Source: Haloarcula halophila
Lineage (GTDB): Archaea; Halobacteriota; Halobacteria; Halobacteriales; Haloarculaceae
DNA: 64,000 nt
NCBI RefSeq assembly: GCF_029278565.1
Contig: NZ_CP119559.1
Coordinates: 62,001-126,000, forward strand
Direction of reading: 5' to 3'
The notes under the pieces are model-generated. The model had not been told where the DNA came from and did not search any database. It was given only the letters and a program-made list of their open reading frames with translations. The translations under genes were made by a program, and so were the position numbers. Numbering within the stretch: position 1 is the first letter of the stretch; the number at the start of each line of letters is the position of its first letter. Of the stretch, positions 8,409 to 15,913 are shown piece after piece.

Positions 8409-9248
8409 ATGTCGACGATCGCGGCCCAGCGGGCCGATCGCAGTACCGACGGCACGTTCGCCTTCGCCGTGGGGCTGTATCTCGCGTTGCTTGCCGTCGC
8501 ACCAGTGGTTACGGCGACCGCTGTCTGGGGCGGTGTCGGTGACGACGCAGCCCTCTACGTCGTCGCGCTCCTGGCGATCGCTGTCGTCACCGGTCTCGGC
8601 TGGCTCGCGACGTGGCGCCGGACCGGCCTCGCGGTCGCGTTGGGCGGTTCACGCGCCCGCTGGCTCCCGCCGCTGTTGGCGGGCGGCTACGCGCTCGGCT
8701 CGCTCCTCTTCGCCCCCGAGTTCGGCGTGCTCGCGCTCGTGGGATTCTTCTTCGGGCTACTCGCTGCGGTCGTCCCGGGCCTGGCGATGGGCTTCGTCGC
8801 CCGCTCGCGCTACACCGAGACGCTCCTGGCCGGTGCGAGCGAGTACGAGTCGTTCACCGCCGGTTGGCCCGACCGTGCGCGGAACCGACTGCTCCTGGCG
8901 ATGCTCCCGGTGTTCGCGCTCGGTTGTGTGAGCATGGCTGCGGTGTTCTGGTTCGAACACGGCACGTGGCTCTGGTCGGTGGGCCAGTTCCTGCTCCCGG
9001 TGGCGACGATGCCGTTCAACAGAACGCAGGCCCACACCTACACGCTCAGCGACGCCGGCATCGAGCGGTCGATCCCGTTCGGGAAGACGGTCGCTACCTG
9101 GGACCGCTTCGACGGCTACAGCAGCACCGACGGGGGTATCGTACTCCGCCGCCGCTGGGATCTCGACATGCGGTTCGCGCGCGAACAACTTGACGACCCC
9201 GAGGCCGTCGTCGAAACCATCGACCGGTTTCTCCCTCGGCGGGACTGA
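8409..9248 (+). CDS. polytopic membrane protein of unknown function (279 aa)
   Basis: The frame starts MSTIAAQRADRSTDGTFAFA. About six hydrophobic segments are visible: roughly 17-40, 48-68, 80-97, 97-120, 155-175 and 180-195. A soluble C-terminal domain of about 75 residues follows. That tail reads TYTLSDAGIERSIPFGKTV, then a strand-rich stretch ending FLPRRD, which looks like a bacterial-PH/YcxB-like domain, but the match is by impression only. The gene is expressed from the TATA box just upstream and ends directly before radB. No transport or catalytic motif is seen. It looks like a lineage-specific haloarchaeal protein. Confidence 0.75.
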   Translation: MSTIAAQRADRSTDGTFAFAVGLYLALLAVAPVVTATAVWGGVGDDAALYVVALLAIAVVTGLGWLATWRRTGLAVALGGSRARWLPPLLAGGYALGSLLFAPEFGVLALVGFFFGLLAAVVPGLAMGFVARSRYTETLLAGASEYESFTAGWPDRARNRLLLAMLPVFALGCVSMAAVFWFEHGTWLWSVGQFLLPVATMPFNRTQAHTYTLSDAGIERSIPFGKTVATWDRFDGYSSTDGGIVLRRRWDLDMRFAREQLDDPEAVVETIDRFLPRRD

Positions 9249-9259
9249 GTGTTGCGAGC

Positions 9260-9269
9260 GTTTTTATCG
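9260..9269 (+). promoter_or_regulatory. TATA box that decides the radB start
   Basis: GTTTTTATCG is 22-31 nt upstream of the GTG at 9291. An open frame exists from 9249, but the element lies inside it. Translation from 9249 is therefore unlikely and the GTG at 9291 is preferred. Confidence 0.65.
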
Positions 9270-9290
9270 GGACGCGACCAACGGACGGGC

Positions 9291-10007
9291 GTGAGCGACC
9301 ACGTCTCGACCGGCTGTGCGCCGGTCGACGAGTTACTGGATGGGGGGTTAGAGCGGGGTGCCGTCACGCAGGTGTACGGTCCGTCGGCCGCCGGGAAGAC
9401 GAACCTCGGGCTGTCGGCCGCGCTGGAGGTCGCTGCCGGCGGTGACGTCGCGCTGTACATCGACACCGAGGGGCTGTCGGCCGACCGGATGGAACAGATC
9501 GCGGCCGGCAGGTCCAGCGGAACCGACCAGACCGTCGACGACCTGGCCGGGCGACTGATCGTCTCCGAAGCGCTCGACTACGACGAGCAAAGCGAGGCGG
9601 TCCAGGACGCCGCCGAGTTCGCCGACGAGGTCGAACTGATCGTCCTCGACAGCGCGACGGGCTTCTATCGGCTCCGACGGGACGACGAGGACGGCGGGGA
9701 GACGCTCCGGGACGTCGCCCGCCAGATCACACACCTCCTCTCGCTGGCCCGCAAACACGACCTCGCGGTGCTGTTTACGAACCAGGTCTTTACCGACCCC
9801 GACAGCGACCGCACGACGGCGCTTGGTGGCCACACGCTGAACCACTGGTCCGGTGCGATCGTCCGACTCGAACGGTTCCGTGGTGGGAACCGCCGGGCGA
9901 CCCTGGAGAAACACCGGGCCAAGCCCGCCGGCGAGACGGCGCAGTTCCGCATCACCGACGCGGGACTGGTCGGAACCGACGATGCGACTCCGGAGTCGCT
10001 GCGGTAG
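9291..10007 (+). CDS. radB: RadB, RecA/RadA paralogue (238 aa)
   Basis: RadB is the archaeal single-domain RecA-family paralogue that assists RadA in homologous recombination. The protein starts (GTG) VSDHVSTGCAPVDELLDGGL. Walker A is GPSAAGKT at residues 30-37 and Walker B is VELIVLDSATG. As in other RadB proteins the N-terminal helix-hairpin-helix DNA-binding domain of RadA is absent. The length matches the family only if the GTG at 9291 is used, and the TATA box at 9260-9269 supports this. The stop is followed immediately by the convergent cetZ gene, whose stop codon is adjacent. Confidence 0.93.
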   Translation: MSDHVSTGCAPVDELLDGGLERGAVTQVYGPSAAGKTNLGLSAALEVAAGGDVALYIDTEGLSADRMEQIAAGRSSGTDQTVDDLAGRLIVSEALDYDEQSEAVQDAAEFADEVELIVLDSATGFYRLRRDDEDGGETLRDVARQITHLLSLARKHDLAVLFTNQVFTDPDSDRTTALGGHTLNHWSGAIVRLERFRGGNRRATLEKHRAKPAGETAQFRITDAGLVGTDDATPESLR

Positions 10008-11081
10008 TTATATCAGGCTATCCAGGTCGTCGGTGGCGTACTCCTCGATGTCGGTGGTGTTTGCCTCCTGCGAGGCCGCCTCGTCGGCCCGATCCATGAA
10101 CTCGTCGACGCGGGAGGACCGCTCGACGCCCGAGACGAGCACGAGCGCCGCGATCTTCTCGGAGTCCATCGGGAAGTCCCCACCGCGGACTTCCATGCTA
10201 CCGGTCTCGTCTTCGACCCAGCGGCGCGCGCGCTCGACGCCCTTCCGGGTGAGTCGGTCGGGGTCGCCGGCGATCACTACCAGTGCCGATTCGGCCGCGA
10301 CGGCGTCGGGCAGACTCATGCTCGTCAGCAGCGCAGAGCGGGTGACGCTCGTGATCGTGTTGACGTTCGCGGTCGTCTCCTCGCTGGCCGGCGCGCTGGC
10401 GTAGCCGAGTGCGGAGATACCGCCGCCACGGAGCGTGTTGATGATCTCCGAGGAGTCGACGACGCTCTCCCCGACGCCTTCGACGGCCTCGCCGGCCGCC
10501 AGTAGTATGCCGACCCGCTGGGCGATCGCGTCGTTGATGCGCTCGTAGCCTGCGGCGACGCTGTCGCCGCTGGCCCGCCAGGCGTCGTTGTCCACGAGTA
10601 GGAGGGAGTCGGCCTCCCGGACAGCGGTCTTCAGGGAGCGGCCGGCGTTGGCCTGGTAGAGCCCGCCCTCGTCCTGGCCGGGGAGGACGCCGAGGACGTA
10701 GACGGGGATGTCGTAGATGCGTTTGAGTTCGCGGGCGAGCATCGGTGCGCCGCCGGAACCAGTACCGCCACCCAGGCCGGCGACGATCATGATCGCCTCC
10801 GCCTCGGTCGTCAGGCGGCCGCCGAGGTCGTCCATGACCTCGGTCGCGTTCTCCTGCATGATCTGTGCGCCGAGTTCGTTGTCTCCGCCGACGCCGTGGC
10901 CTTTCACGCGGTCCTGGCCGATCAACATCGTGTCGATGTCGAGGTTCTGGAGGTCGGCACGCGCAGTGTTGACCGCGAGCGCGCCACAGACGGCGTCGAA
11001 TCCCATCTGGTGGTCGAATTCGGCGAGGGCCTGGCTGAGTTTCCCGCCGGCCTGGCCGACGCCTATCAGGGCGACTTTCAT
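10008..11081 (-). CDS. cetZ: CetZ-family tubulin/FtsZ-like GTPase (357 aa)
   Basis: CetZ proteins are cytoskeletal GTPases of haloarchaea that control cell shape and motility. The protein begins MKVALIGVGQAGGKLSQALA. It has the tubulin signature GLGGGTGSGG at residues 102-111, the T4 loop of the superfamily. The sequence RVKGHGVGGDNELGAQI and the ending of the core, RWVEDETGSMEVRGGDFP, are typical of CetZ rather than FtsZ. The acidic C-terminal tail (TDIEEYATDDLDSLI) is short. A small wHTH gene lies 44 nt upstream on the same strand, so the two are probably cotranscribed. Which CetZ subgroup (CetZ1, CetZ2 or other) this is cannot be decided by eye. Confidence 0.93.
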   Translation of the reverse strand: MKVALIGVGQAGGKLSQALAEFDHQMGFDAVCGALAVNTARADLQNLDIDTMLIGQDRVKGHGVGGDNELGAQIMQENATEVMDDLGGRLTTEAEAIMIVAGLGGGTGSGGAPMLARELKRIYDIPVYVLGVLPGQDEGGLYQANAGRSLKTAVREADSLLLVDNDAWRASGDSVAAGYERINDAIAQRVGILLAAGEAVEGVGESVVDSSEIINTLRGGGISALGYASAPASEETTANVNTITSVTRSALLTSMSLPDAVAAESALVVIAGDPDRLTRKGVERARRWVEDETGSMEVRGGDFPMDSEKIAALVLVSGVERSSRVDEFMDRADEAASQEANTTDIEEYATDDLDSLI

Positions 11082-11125
11082 ACGCGACTAGTCGGCAGGC
11101 CAACTAATCAACGTTGTCCATCCGC

Positions 11126-11401
11126 TCACTCGAACGCGAGCGTGTAGATGCGTTTGCGGGCGTCCGAGAAGGAGAACCGCGAGTGGACGACGCCGGCGTC
11201 TTCGAGCCGGTTGAGCGCGTACCTGACCGTCCGGGGCGGCAGCATCGTCTCCTCGGCGACTTGACTCTGGGTCAGCGTCCCGTTGTACTCCAAGACCTTC
11301 GCGACGAGCTTCGCGCTCGGCGGAAGATCACTGACGGCGTCCCAGCCTGCCTGTTCGGTCTCTTCGGCGACCTCTACCTGTGTAGCGTCTGGTGCACTCA
11401 T
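11126..11401 (-). CDS. small winged-helix transcription regulator (91 aa)
   Basis: The whole protein is a winged helix-turn-helix. The segment LTQSQVAEETMLPPRTVRYA is the helix-turn-helix, followed by the wing LEDAGVVHSRFSFSDARKRI. This layout is common among haloarchaeal MarR/TrmB-like mini-regulators. An acidic N-terminal arm of about 25 residues precedes it. The ATG complement is at 11399-11401 and a TATA-like AAATATTA lies near 11430-11440 on the minus strand. The cetZ gene follows 44 nt downstream, so it may regulate, or be coexpressed with, the cytoskeletal gene. The ligand and target are unknown. Confidence 0.85.
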   Translation of the reverse strand: MSAPDATQVEVAEETEQAGWDAVSDLPPSAKLVAKVLEYNGTLTQSQVAEETMLPPRTVRYALNRLEDAGVVHSRFSFSDARKRIYTLAFE

Positions 11402-11543
11402 GATACCGTCCCTATCGGATACAAGATGATAATATTTACTGTTCCAGTTTATGCCTCACAAGAATCTACCGGCAATATAATCTCCAAAGCAGCGAGCCGA
11501 AGCCCCCCGAAAGTTTACGAGCGAGAGCCTCGCTGTATATGGT

Positions 11544-12074
11544 GTGGACGAAGTCGAGGTCAGCACGGTCGTCTACGTGCCGGCGGAGGAGATCTACGAG
11601 TTCCTCCTGGACTTTCCGGGCTACGCACGGTACTCGGAGTACATCGACCGCGTCGAGCAGGACGGCGACGGGACCCCGGGCACGCAATACGACCTCGTGT
11701 TCTCGTGGTGGAAACTCTCCTACACCGCCCGCTCGGAGGTGACCGGTGTCGAGCGACCGACCCGTATCGACTGGCGCATCGTCAAAGACATCGACGCCGA
11801 CGGCTACTGGGCGGTCGATCCCGACCCCGAAGACGCGCCGGCGGACGTCGAGGACGCATCCCGCGTCGTCCTCCGGATCGCGTTCGACCCGGACTCGGCG
11901 TCCTCGGACGCCGTCGACCTGCCACGGCTGGTGTCGATGGAGTGGGTCATCGAGAAGGTGAAACCGCTCATCGAGAACGAGGCACAGCGGATCGTCGAAC
12001 GTGTCGTCGCGGATATCGAAGGACAGCGCCGGGACGTGGAGCTGGAGATCCACACCGGACCGAGTTCGGTCTGA
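11544..12074 (+). CDS. SRPBCC (START/coenzyme Q-binding-like) protein (176 aa)
   Basis: The start is a GTG at 11544, about 28 nt after a TATA-like AAGTTTACG near 11508-11517. The protein opens DEVEVSTVVYVPAEEIYEFL followed by LDFPGYARYSEYIDRVEQDG, the classic N-terminal strand, helix and x-D-F-x-x-Y-x-x-Y pattern of the polyketide cyclase/COQ10-like SRPBCC fold, which encloses a hydrophobic ligand pocket. The centre is strand-rich (RIDWRIVKDIDADGYWAV) and a long C-terminal helix with VEWVIEKVKPLIENEAQRIV closes the pocket. The ligand is unknown. It is cytoplasmic. It is convergent with the halocyanin gene, with stop codons adjacent. Confidence 0.85.
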   Translation: MDEVEVSTVVYVPAEEIYEFLLDFPGYARYSEYIDRVEQDGDGTPGTQYDLVFSWWKLSYTARSEVTGVERPTRIDWRIVKDIDADGYWAVDPDPEDAPADVEDASRVVLRIAFDPDSASSDAVDLPRLVSMEWVIEKVKPLIENEAQRIVERVVADIEGQRRDVELEIHTGPSSV

Positions 12075-12734
12075 CTACTCCGGGGTCTCGTAGTTCCCGC
12101 CGTAGCGCATGAAGATGTACGCCATCCCGAGCGTCGCGACCAGCACCGACGAGGTGGCGACACCGAGCATCTTCGCGCTGCCGGGGACCTCCGGCGGTCC
12201 GGAGGAACCGCCGCCACCGCCGGTGCTCTGGGTCGGGTAGTCCGTCCCGACGACGACGGCACCTTTCATCTGCAGGGACTGGTGTGGGACACAGATGTAC
12301 GGGTAGATGCCGTCCTCCTCGAAGGTGTACTCGTAGTTGACGCCGCTCTGGGCAACTGCAGAGCCGGAGTCGAGCGGGCCACCCTCGGCGGAGACGACGT
12401 TGTGTCCGCCGCCGTTGCCGGTCCACTCCCACTGGACGGTCGCGCCGTTGTCGACGTGGATCGCCGCCGGGCCGAAGCCGTACGCGCCACCGTTGGCTTC
12501 GACGCCGACCTCGACTGTCGCCGAATCCTGCCCGGTCGCGTCGGTGACCGACCCGTCGAAGTTCCCGACCTGGTCGAGGAAGCCGCCGAAGTCCGGCGGC
12601 CCGCCGCCGCCACCGCCGCTGTCGGTTCCCTCTTCCTGTGCCACAGCGGTGCCTGCAGCGGCCGACACTGTCGTCGCCCCTGCGGCCGTCTGCAGGAAGG
12701 CCCGGCGGGACACGTCTGCACTACCGTCTGTCAT
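12075..12734 (-). CDS. halocyanin-like blue copper protein, Tat-exported, with C-terminal membrane anchor (219 aa)
   Basis: A twin-arginine signal SRRAFLQTAAGATTVSAAAG occupies residues 9-28. The cupredoxin domain (about 70-165) has the type 1 copper ligands H111, C148, H151 and M156, visible in GGGHNVV and ICVPHQSLQMKG. Halocyanins carry electrons on the outer face of the membrane. After a Gly/Pro-rich linker, a C-terminal hydrophobic helix (KMLGVATSSVLVATLGMAYI) anchors the protein, with a short charged tail. A Gly-rich spacer also follows the signal. The C-terminal anchor differs from the lipobox anchoring of Natronomonas halocyanin. Redox partners are not encoded nearby. Confidence 0.93.
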   Translation of the reverse strand: MTDGSADVSRRAFLQTAAGATTVSAAAGTAVAQEEGTDSGGGGGGPPDFGGFLDQVGNFDGSVTDATGQDSATVEVGVEANGGAYGFGPAAIHVDNGATVQWEWTGNGGGHNVVSAEGGPLDSGSAVAQSGVNYEYTFEEDGIYPYICVPHQSLQMKGAVVVGTDYPTQSTGGGGGSSGPPEVPGSAKMLGVATSSVLVATLGMAYIFMRYGGNYETPE

Positions 12735-12837
12735 ACGCGGACTGTTAGGGGGTCCCCGTCCTGAATATGTCGGTTTCGAGTCGCTCCCGCCGGCCGGTTT
12801 CGCAACTGTTTTTCAGGGCCATCGCATAACTGTGGTG

Positions 12838-13677
12838 ATGACTCAGCAGGACCACACAACCGACACAGCAGTGCGCTCAGAGGAGATGCCGATGCTCGGA
12901 CTGGGAACCTGGCAGAACGACGACCCCAGTCAGTGCGCCGACAGCATCAGGACCGCTCTCGACGTGGGATACCGACACGTCGACACTGCACAGGCCTACG
13001 GGAACGAGGCCGCCGTCGGCGACGGGATCGCCGCGGCCGACGTCGACCGGGAGGACGTCTTCCTCGCGACGAAGGTCTGGATCACGAACCTCGCCTACGA
13101 CGACGTGCTCTCGACGGTCGAGGAGAGTCTCGACGACCTGGGTGTCGAGAGCGTCGATCTGCTCTACGTCCACTGGCCCGCGAACACGTACGATCCCGAG
13201 TCGACGCTGGCCGCGTTCGACGAACTCCACGACCGCGGCGCGATCGATCGGGTGGGCGTCTCGAACTTCGAACCCAACCACGTCGAGACGGCGATGGACC
13301 ACCTGGATGCCCCGGTGTTCGCGAACCAGGTCGAGATGCATCCGTTCCTCCAGCAAGAGGAACTCCGCGCGCACGCCGACGAACACGGCTACGAAATGGT
13401 CGCTTACTCGCCGCTGGCCCGCGGGGAGGTGTTCGGCCACGACGTACTCGCCGACATCGCAGCCGCTCACGACGCCAGCGAGGCCCAGGTCAGCCTCGCC
13501 TGGCTCCGCGAGAAGGGCGTGACCGCGATCCCGAAAGCCACGGGTCGGGACCACATCGTGGACAACTTCGGGAGCCTCGGGCTGACGTTGACCGACGCGG
13601 AGATCGACCGGATCGACGACATCGAGGTGACCGACCGGCGGATCAACCCGGATTTCAGCCCGGACGCCTGGAACTAA
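12838..13677 (+). CDS. aldo/keto reductase (279 aa)
   Basis: This NAD(P)H-dependent oxidoreductase of the AKR superfamily has the catalytic tetrad in place: D49 and Y54 in RHVDTAQAYGNE, K79 in FLATKVWI and H112 in LLYVHWP. The cofactor-binding end with AIPKATGRDHIVDNF is present. The ATG at 12838 fits the family (MTQQDHTTDTAVRSEEMPML then GLGTW); the open frame further upstream is antisense to halocyanin and is rejected. The closest well-known relatives are the 2,5-diketo-gluconate reductase/glyoxal reductase type, but the substrate cannot be told. A T-rich ACTGTTTTTCAGG near 12805-12817 could be part of the promoter. Confidence 0.92.
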   Translation: MTQQDHTTDTAVRSEEMPMLGLGTWQNDDPSQCADSIRTALDVGYRHVDTAQAYGNEAAVGDGIAAADVDREDVFLATKVWITNLAYDDVLSTVEESLDDLGVESVDLLYVHWPANTYDPESTLAAFDELHDRGAIDRVGVSNFEPNHVETAMDHLDAPVFANQVEMHPFLQQEELRAHADEHGYEMVAYSPLARGEVFGHDVLADIAAAHDASEAQVSLAWLREKGVTAIPKATGRDHIVDNFGSLGLTLTDAEIDRIDDIEVTDRRINPDFSPDAWN

Positions 13678-13729
13678 AACCGGAACGAACCGACCGTCTG
13701 TCGGCCGTCTAACCGGAGACGCGGGGCCT

Positions 13730-13765
13730 CAAAACTTTAACCACGGTGGAGCGAAACCACCGCGT
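13730..13765 (+). promoter_or_regulatory. promoter with inverted repeat before the membrane protein gene at 13766
   Basis: AAAACTTTAA (13731-13740) is a TATA-like element 26-35 nt before the ATG. Between it and the ATG lies an inverted repeat CGGTGG (13744-13749) / CCACCG (13757-13762) with a 7-nt spacer. A palindrome over the transcription start is where an archaeal repressor would bind, so this may be an operator; that part is inference. Confidence 0.4.
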
Positions 13766-14509
13766 ATGTCCGTCGGGAGTCAGGGGGTCGTCGGGGGCAT
13801 CCGTATCGATCTGAAACGGTTACACGAGACGTGGATGGAGCTGCTCTACCCGCGACAGCGCGACGCTGGCGATACGGTGCTCGGTACCTGGACCCCCGAT
13901 TCGCAGTTCGGGATGGTGTTGTACCGGCTCTGGTCGGGACTGGGTGTCCCGGTCATCGCACTGGTGTATCCGCTGGTGCTGTTCGGCGTCGTCGTCCGCT
14001 ATCAGGCCCGGCGGATCGACGGGACCGCGACCCGCATCGGCCTCGTCGGCGTCGTCCTCCTCTCGGTCCTCGCCTGGGGCGGGTTGACGGCGTTGGCCCG
14101 GTTCCAGTTCGAACTCTCGGCCGGCGAACTGGCTGCCGTCGCGGCTGCCGGCGGTGTGGCGACCGTCTCGGCCGCGCTCGCCGTGGGTACCCGCTCGGTC
14201 GGTGGTCGAGTGACGACGGTCCTGTTCTCCTACCCGTTCGCGGTGACGGCTATCTTTCTTCCGCCGGTCGTCGCGGCGCTGTACTCGACGGCCGCCCCAC
14301 AGGTCGCACTCTCTGCCAGTGATACGCTCTCGCGGTGGCTCCTGTTCGACGTGCTGGGTCGGCAACACACAGTCTCGCAGTTCTTCATCGAGAACTTCGA
14401 GCGCCAGGGCCTGGCCTACGTCCTCATCTGGCTGGGTATCTCGGTCCCGCTGGGGTGGCTACTGGGACTGTTGGTGACGCTCGCGGATCTGGTCCGACCG
14501 AAGGACTGA
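13766..14509 (+). CDS. polytopic membrane protein, unknown function (247 aa)
   Basis: After an amphipathic N-terminus (GIRIDLKRLHETWMELLYPR) about five hydrophobic segments are visible: near residues 58-76, 90-108, 124-142, 155-175 and 218-238. The loop LDSxRQRDAGDTVLGTW-like region (about 30-50) is soluble. No transport signature, metal motif or catalytic residues are evident. The start at 13766 follows a TATA-like element at the leaderless distance. It is a haloarchaeal protein I do not recognise. A second tiny membrane protein gene follows 59 nt downstream on the same strand. Confidence 0.8.
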   Translation: MSVGSQGVVGGIRIDLKRLHETWMELLYPRQRDAGDTVLGTWTPDSQFGMVLYRLWSGLGVPVIALVYPLVLFGVVVRYQARRIDGTATRIGLVGVVLLSVLAWGGLTALARFQFELSAGELAAVAAAGGVATVSAALAVGTRSVGGRVTTVLFSYPFAVTAIFLPPVVAALYSTAAPQVALSASDTLSRWLLFDVLGRQHTVSQFFIENFERQGLAYVLIWLGISVPLGWLLGLLVTLADLVRPKD

Positions 14510-14568
14510 ACCCGAACAGGGGACCGACCACGACAGTTACGGGTCTGTGGACCTAACCGCCGCCTGTC

Positions 14569-14754
14569 ATGCAATTCGACTTCACGCGCTCGGTGGTTCC
14601 ACTCGTCGTGATCGTCGCCGTCGCGACTGTCGCTCTCACGACCGTGATGACCCCCACAACAGTCTTTATGATGGTCCTGCCCTCGATGATCGTCTTCTCG
14701 GTCGTCGCGTTCTTCCTCGGGATGAAAAACGGCGAGTTCCGCGCTTCACACTGA
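14569..14754 (+). CDS. small two-helix membrane protein (61 aa)
   Basis: The protein MQFDFTRSVVPLVVIVAVAT and onward has two hydrophobic segments (about 9-28 and 32-52), then a short polar tail GMKNGEFRASH. Such short membrane proteins (DUF7333-like, from memory) are widespread in haloarchaea and have no known role. Its last 9 nt overlap the 3' end of the convergent AMP-binding gene (14746-14754). Its codon use and acid balance differ little from the neighbours. Confidence 0.75.
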   Translation: MQFDFTRSVVPLVVIVAVATVALTTVMTPTTVFMMVLPSMIVFSVVAFFLGMKNGEFRASH

Positions 14755-15501
14755 GACGTCGGCGGGCCGAATCACGCGTTCTTCCGGGACCGACTCGTCG
14801 ACAGCGACGGCCACGTCCGCGACCTCGTCGCTGTCCCGCCCCAGCATGACCGTTCCGCCGGCCCGCATCGGCGCGAGCACGCCGGCGACGAGCGCGCCCG
14901 CGGTCGTGATCGGCGCCCGCAGCGCGACCGTCGTCCCCTCGTCGATGTCGGAGTCGGCCGCGACGCGTTCGCTGGCCGCGAGCAACGCTCCGTGGGTGTA
15001 GGTCTCGTCGGCTGCCAGCACCGGATCGTCGGGGGCTAACTCGGCTGGCGGGGCCAACGGGTTCTCGCTCCACAACTCCCGCTCGAACTGGGCGACTGTC
15101 GGGTCGTCGCTGGGGCCGCCGTACGCCAGCGCCTTCGTTCCCGGGCCGAGTTCGTAGCGGTCGAGCCACGCCGCCGGTGCGACGAGCGCGGTCGCGTCGA
15201 CGGCACCGGGCGGGTCCACGTCGACGACGGCACCGTCCAGCGCCGCGGCGAGAAACGCCAACACGGCGTCGGGGGCCTCCCGGAGATAGCCGGGTTCGTC
15301 CCCCTCGGTCGGGTTCTTGGGTCCCACGACGACGGCCACCCGCATCCCCTCGCGGACACCGTAGTGGCGAAGGAGGTTCCCGCCCTTCCAGACGTTCGTC
15401 CCGAAGTCGGTGTAGCTGTAGGGAGCACTCCGCTCGGGAGCAGTGAACAGGACGCCCTCGCGTTCGCGGGCCGCGGCGACGAGGTCTCCGAGTGTCTGCA
15501 T
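14746..15501 (-). CDS. orphan AMP-binding (acyl-CoA synthetase-like) N-terminal-type domain (251 aa)
   Basis: The sequence QTLGDLVAAAREREGVLFTA, then PYSYTDFGTNVWKGGNLLRH and YGVREGMRVAVVVGPKN, follows the N-terminal subdomain of adenylate-forming enzymes (the Y-T-x-x-E/D-L-x-x-x-x-x-x-A/x-x-L region and G-V-x-x-G-D-x-V-x-x pattern). The chain stops at 251 aa and lacks the P-loop T-S-G-T-T-G-x-P-K-G and the Y-G-x-T-E and R-D-R motifs of the family, so it cannot be a complete ligase. It might be a regulatory or carrier partner of a full-length synthetase. The start at 15501 is chosen because residues upstream of it do not fit. It is divergent from the MazG-like gene by 78 nt. Confidence 0.7.
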   Translation of the reverse strand: MQTLGDLVAAAREREGVLFTAPERSAPYSYTDFGTNVWKGGNLLRHYGVREGMRVAVVVGPKNPTEGDEPGYLREAPDAVLAFLAAALDGAVVDVDPPGAVDATALVAPAAWLDRYELGPGTKALAYGGPSDDPTVAQFERELWSENPLAPPAELAPDDPVLAADETYTHGALLAASERVAADSDIDEGTTVALRAPITTAGALVAGVLAPMRAGGTVMLGRDSDEVADVAVAVDESVPEERVIRPADVSV

Positions 15502-15579
15502 GGATTCGGGTAGGAACCGCTCGGCCAAAAACCGGCCGGAAACCGCAACGCCGATAGGACAGCCCCGATCCGTTCCGCT

Positions 15580-15885
15580 ATGGACGAACAGGACCGAGTC
15601 GCCGCCTTCGTCGACGACCACGACCTCTCGGCACCGCCAGCTTACCGACTGCTCGATCTGGCCTCGGAACTGGGCGAGGTCGCCAAGGAACTCAACGAGT
15701 CGACGGCCTACGGGAGCGACCCCGGACGCGCGACCGCCGCCGAAGACGAACTCGGGGACACGCTGTTCGCGCTGCTTGCGCTGTGTTCGGAACTGGACGT
15801 CGACGCCGGCGAGGCGTTGGAGACGGCGCTGGCGAAATACGAATCGCGCCTCGACGACGCGGAGACGCCGGCCAGCGGAGAGTAA
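15580..15885 (+). CDS. MazG-like nucleotide pyrophosphohydrolase (101 aa)
   Basis: This short all-alpha NTP-PPase-type protein has the motif pair LASELGEVAKEL (E-x-x-E) and EDELGDTLFALLAL (E-x-x-D), which in MazG/dCTPase folds coordinate Mg2+. Such enzymes remove pyrophosphate from non-canonical or surplus nucleotides. It is a single MazG-like domain, as in many haloarchaea. The ATG at 15580 begins MDEQDRVAAFVDDHDLSAPP. It is convergent with dnaJ, 28 nt apart. Substrate specificity cannot be read. Confidence 0.85.
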   Translation: MDEQDRVAAFVDDHDLSAPPAYRLLDLASELGEVAKELNESTAYGSDPGRATAAEDELGDTLFALLALCSELDVDAGEALETALAKYESRLDDAETPASGE

Positions 15886-15913
15886 CCGAGACAGGACCTG
15901 ACCTGCCAGAGCG

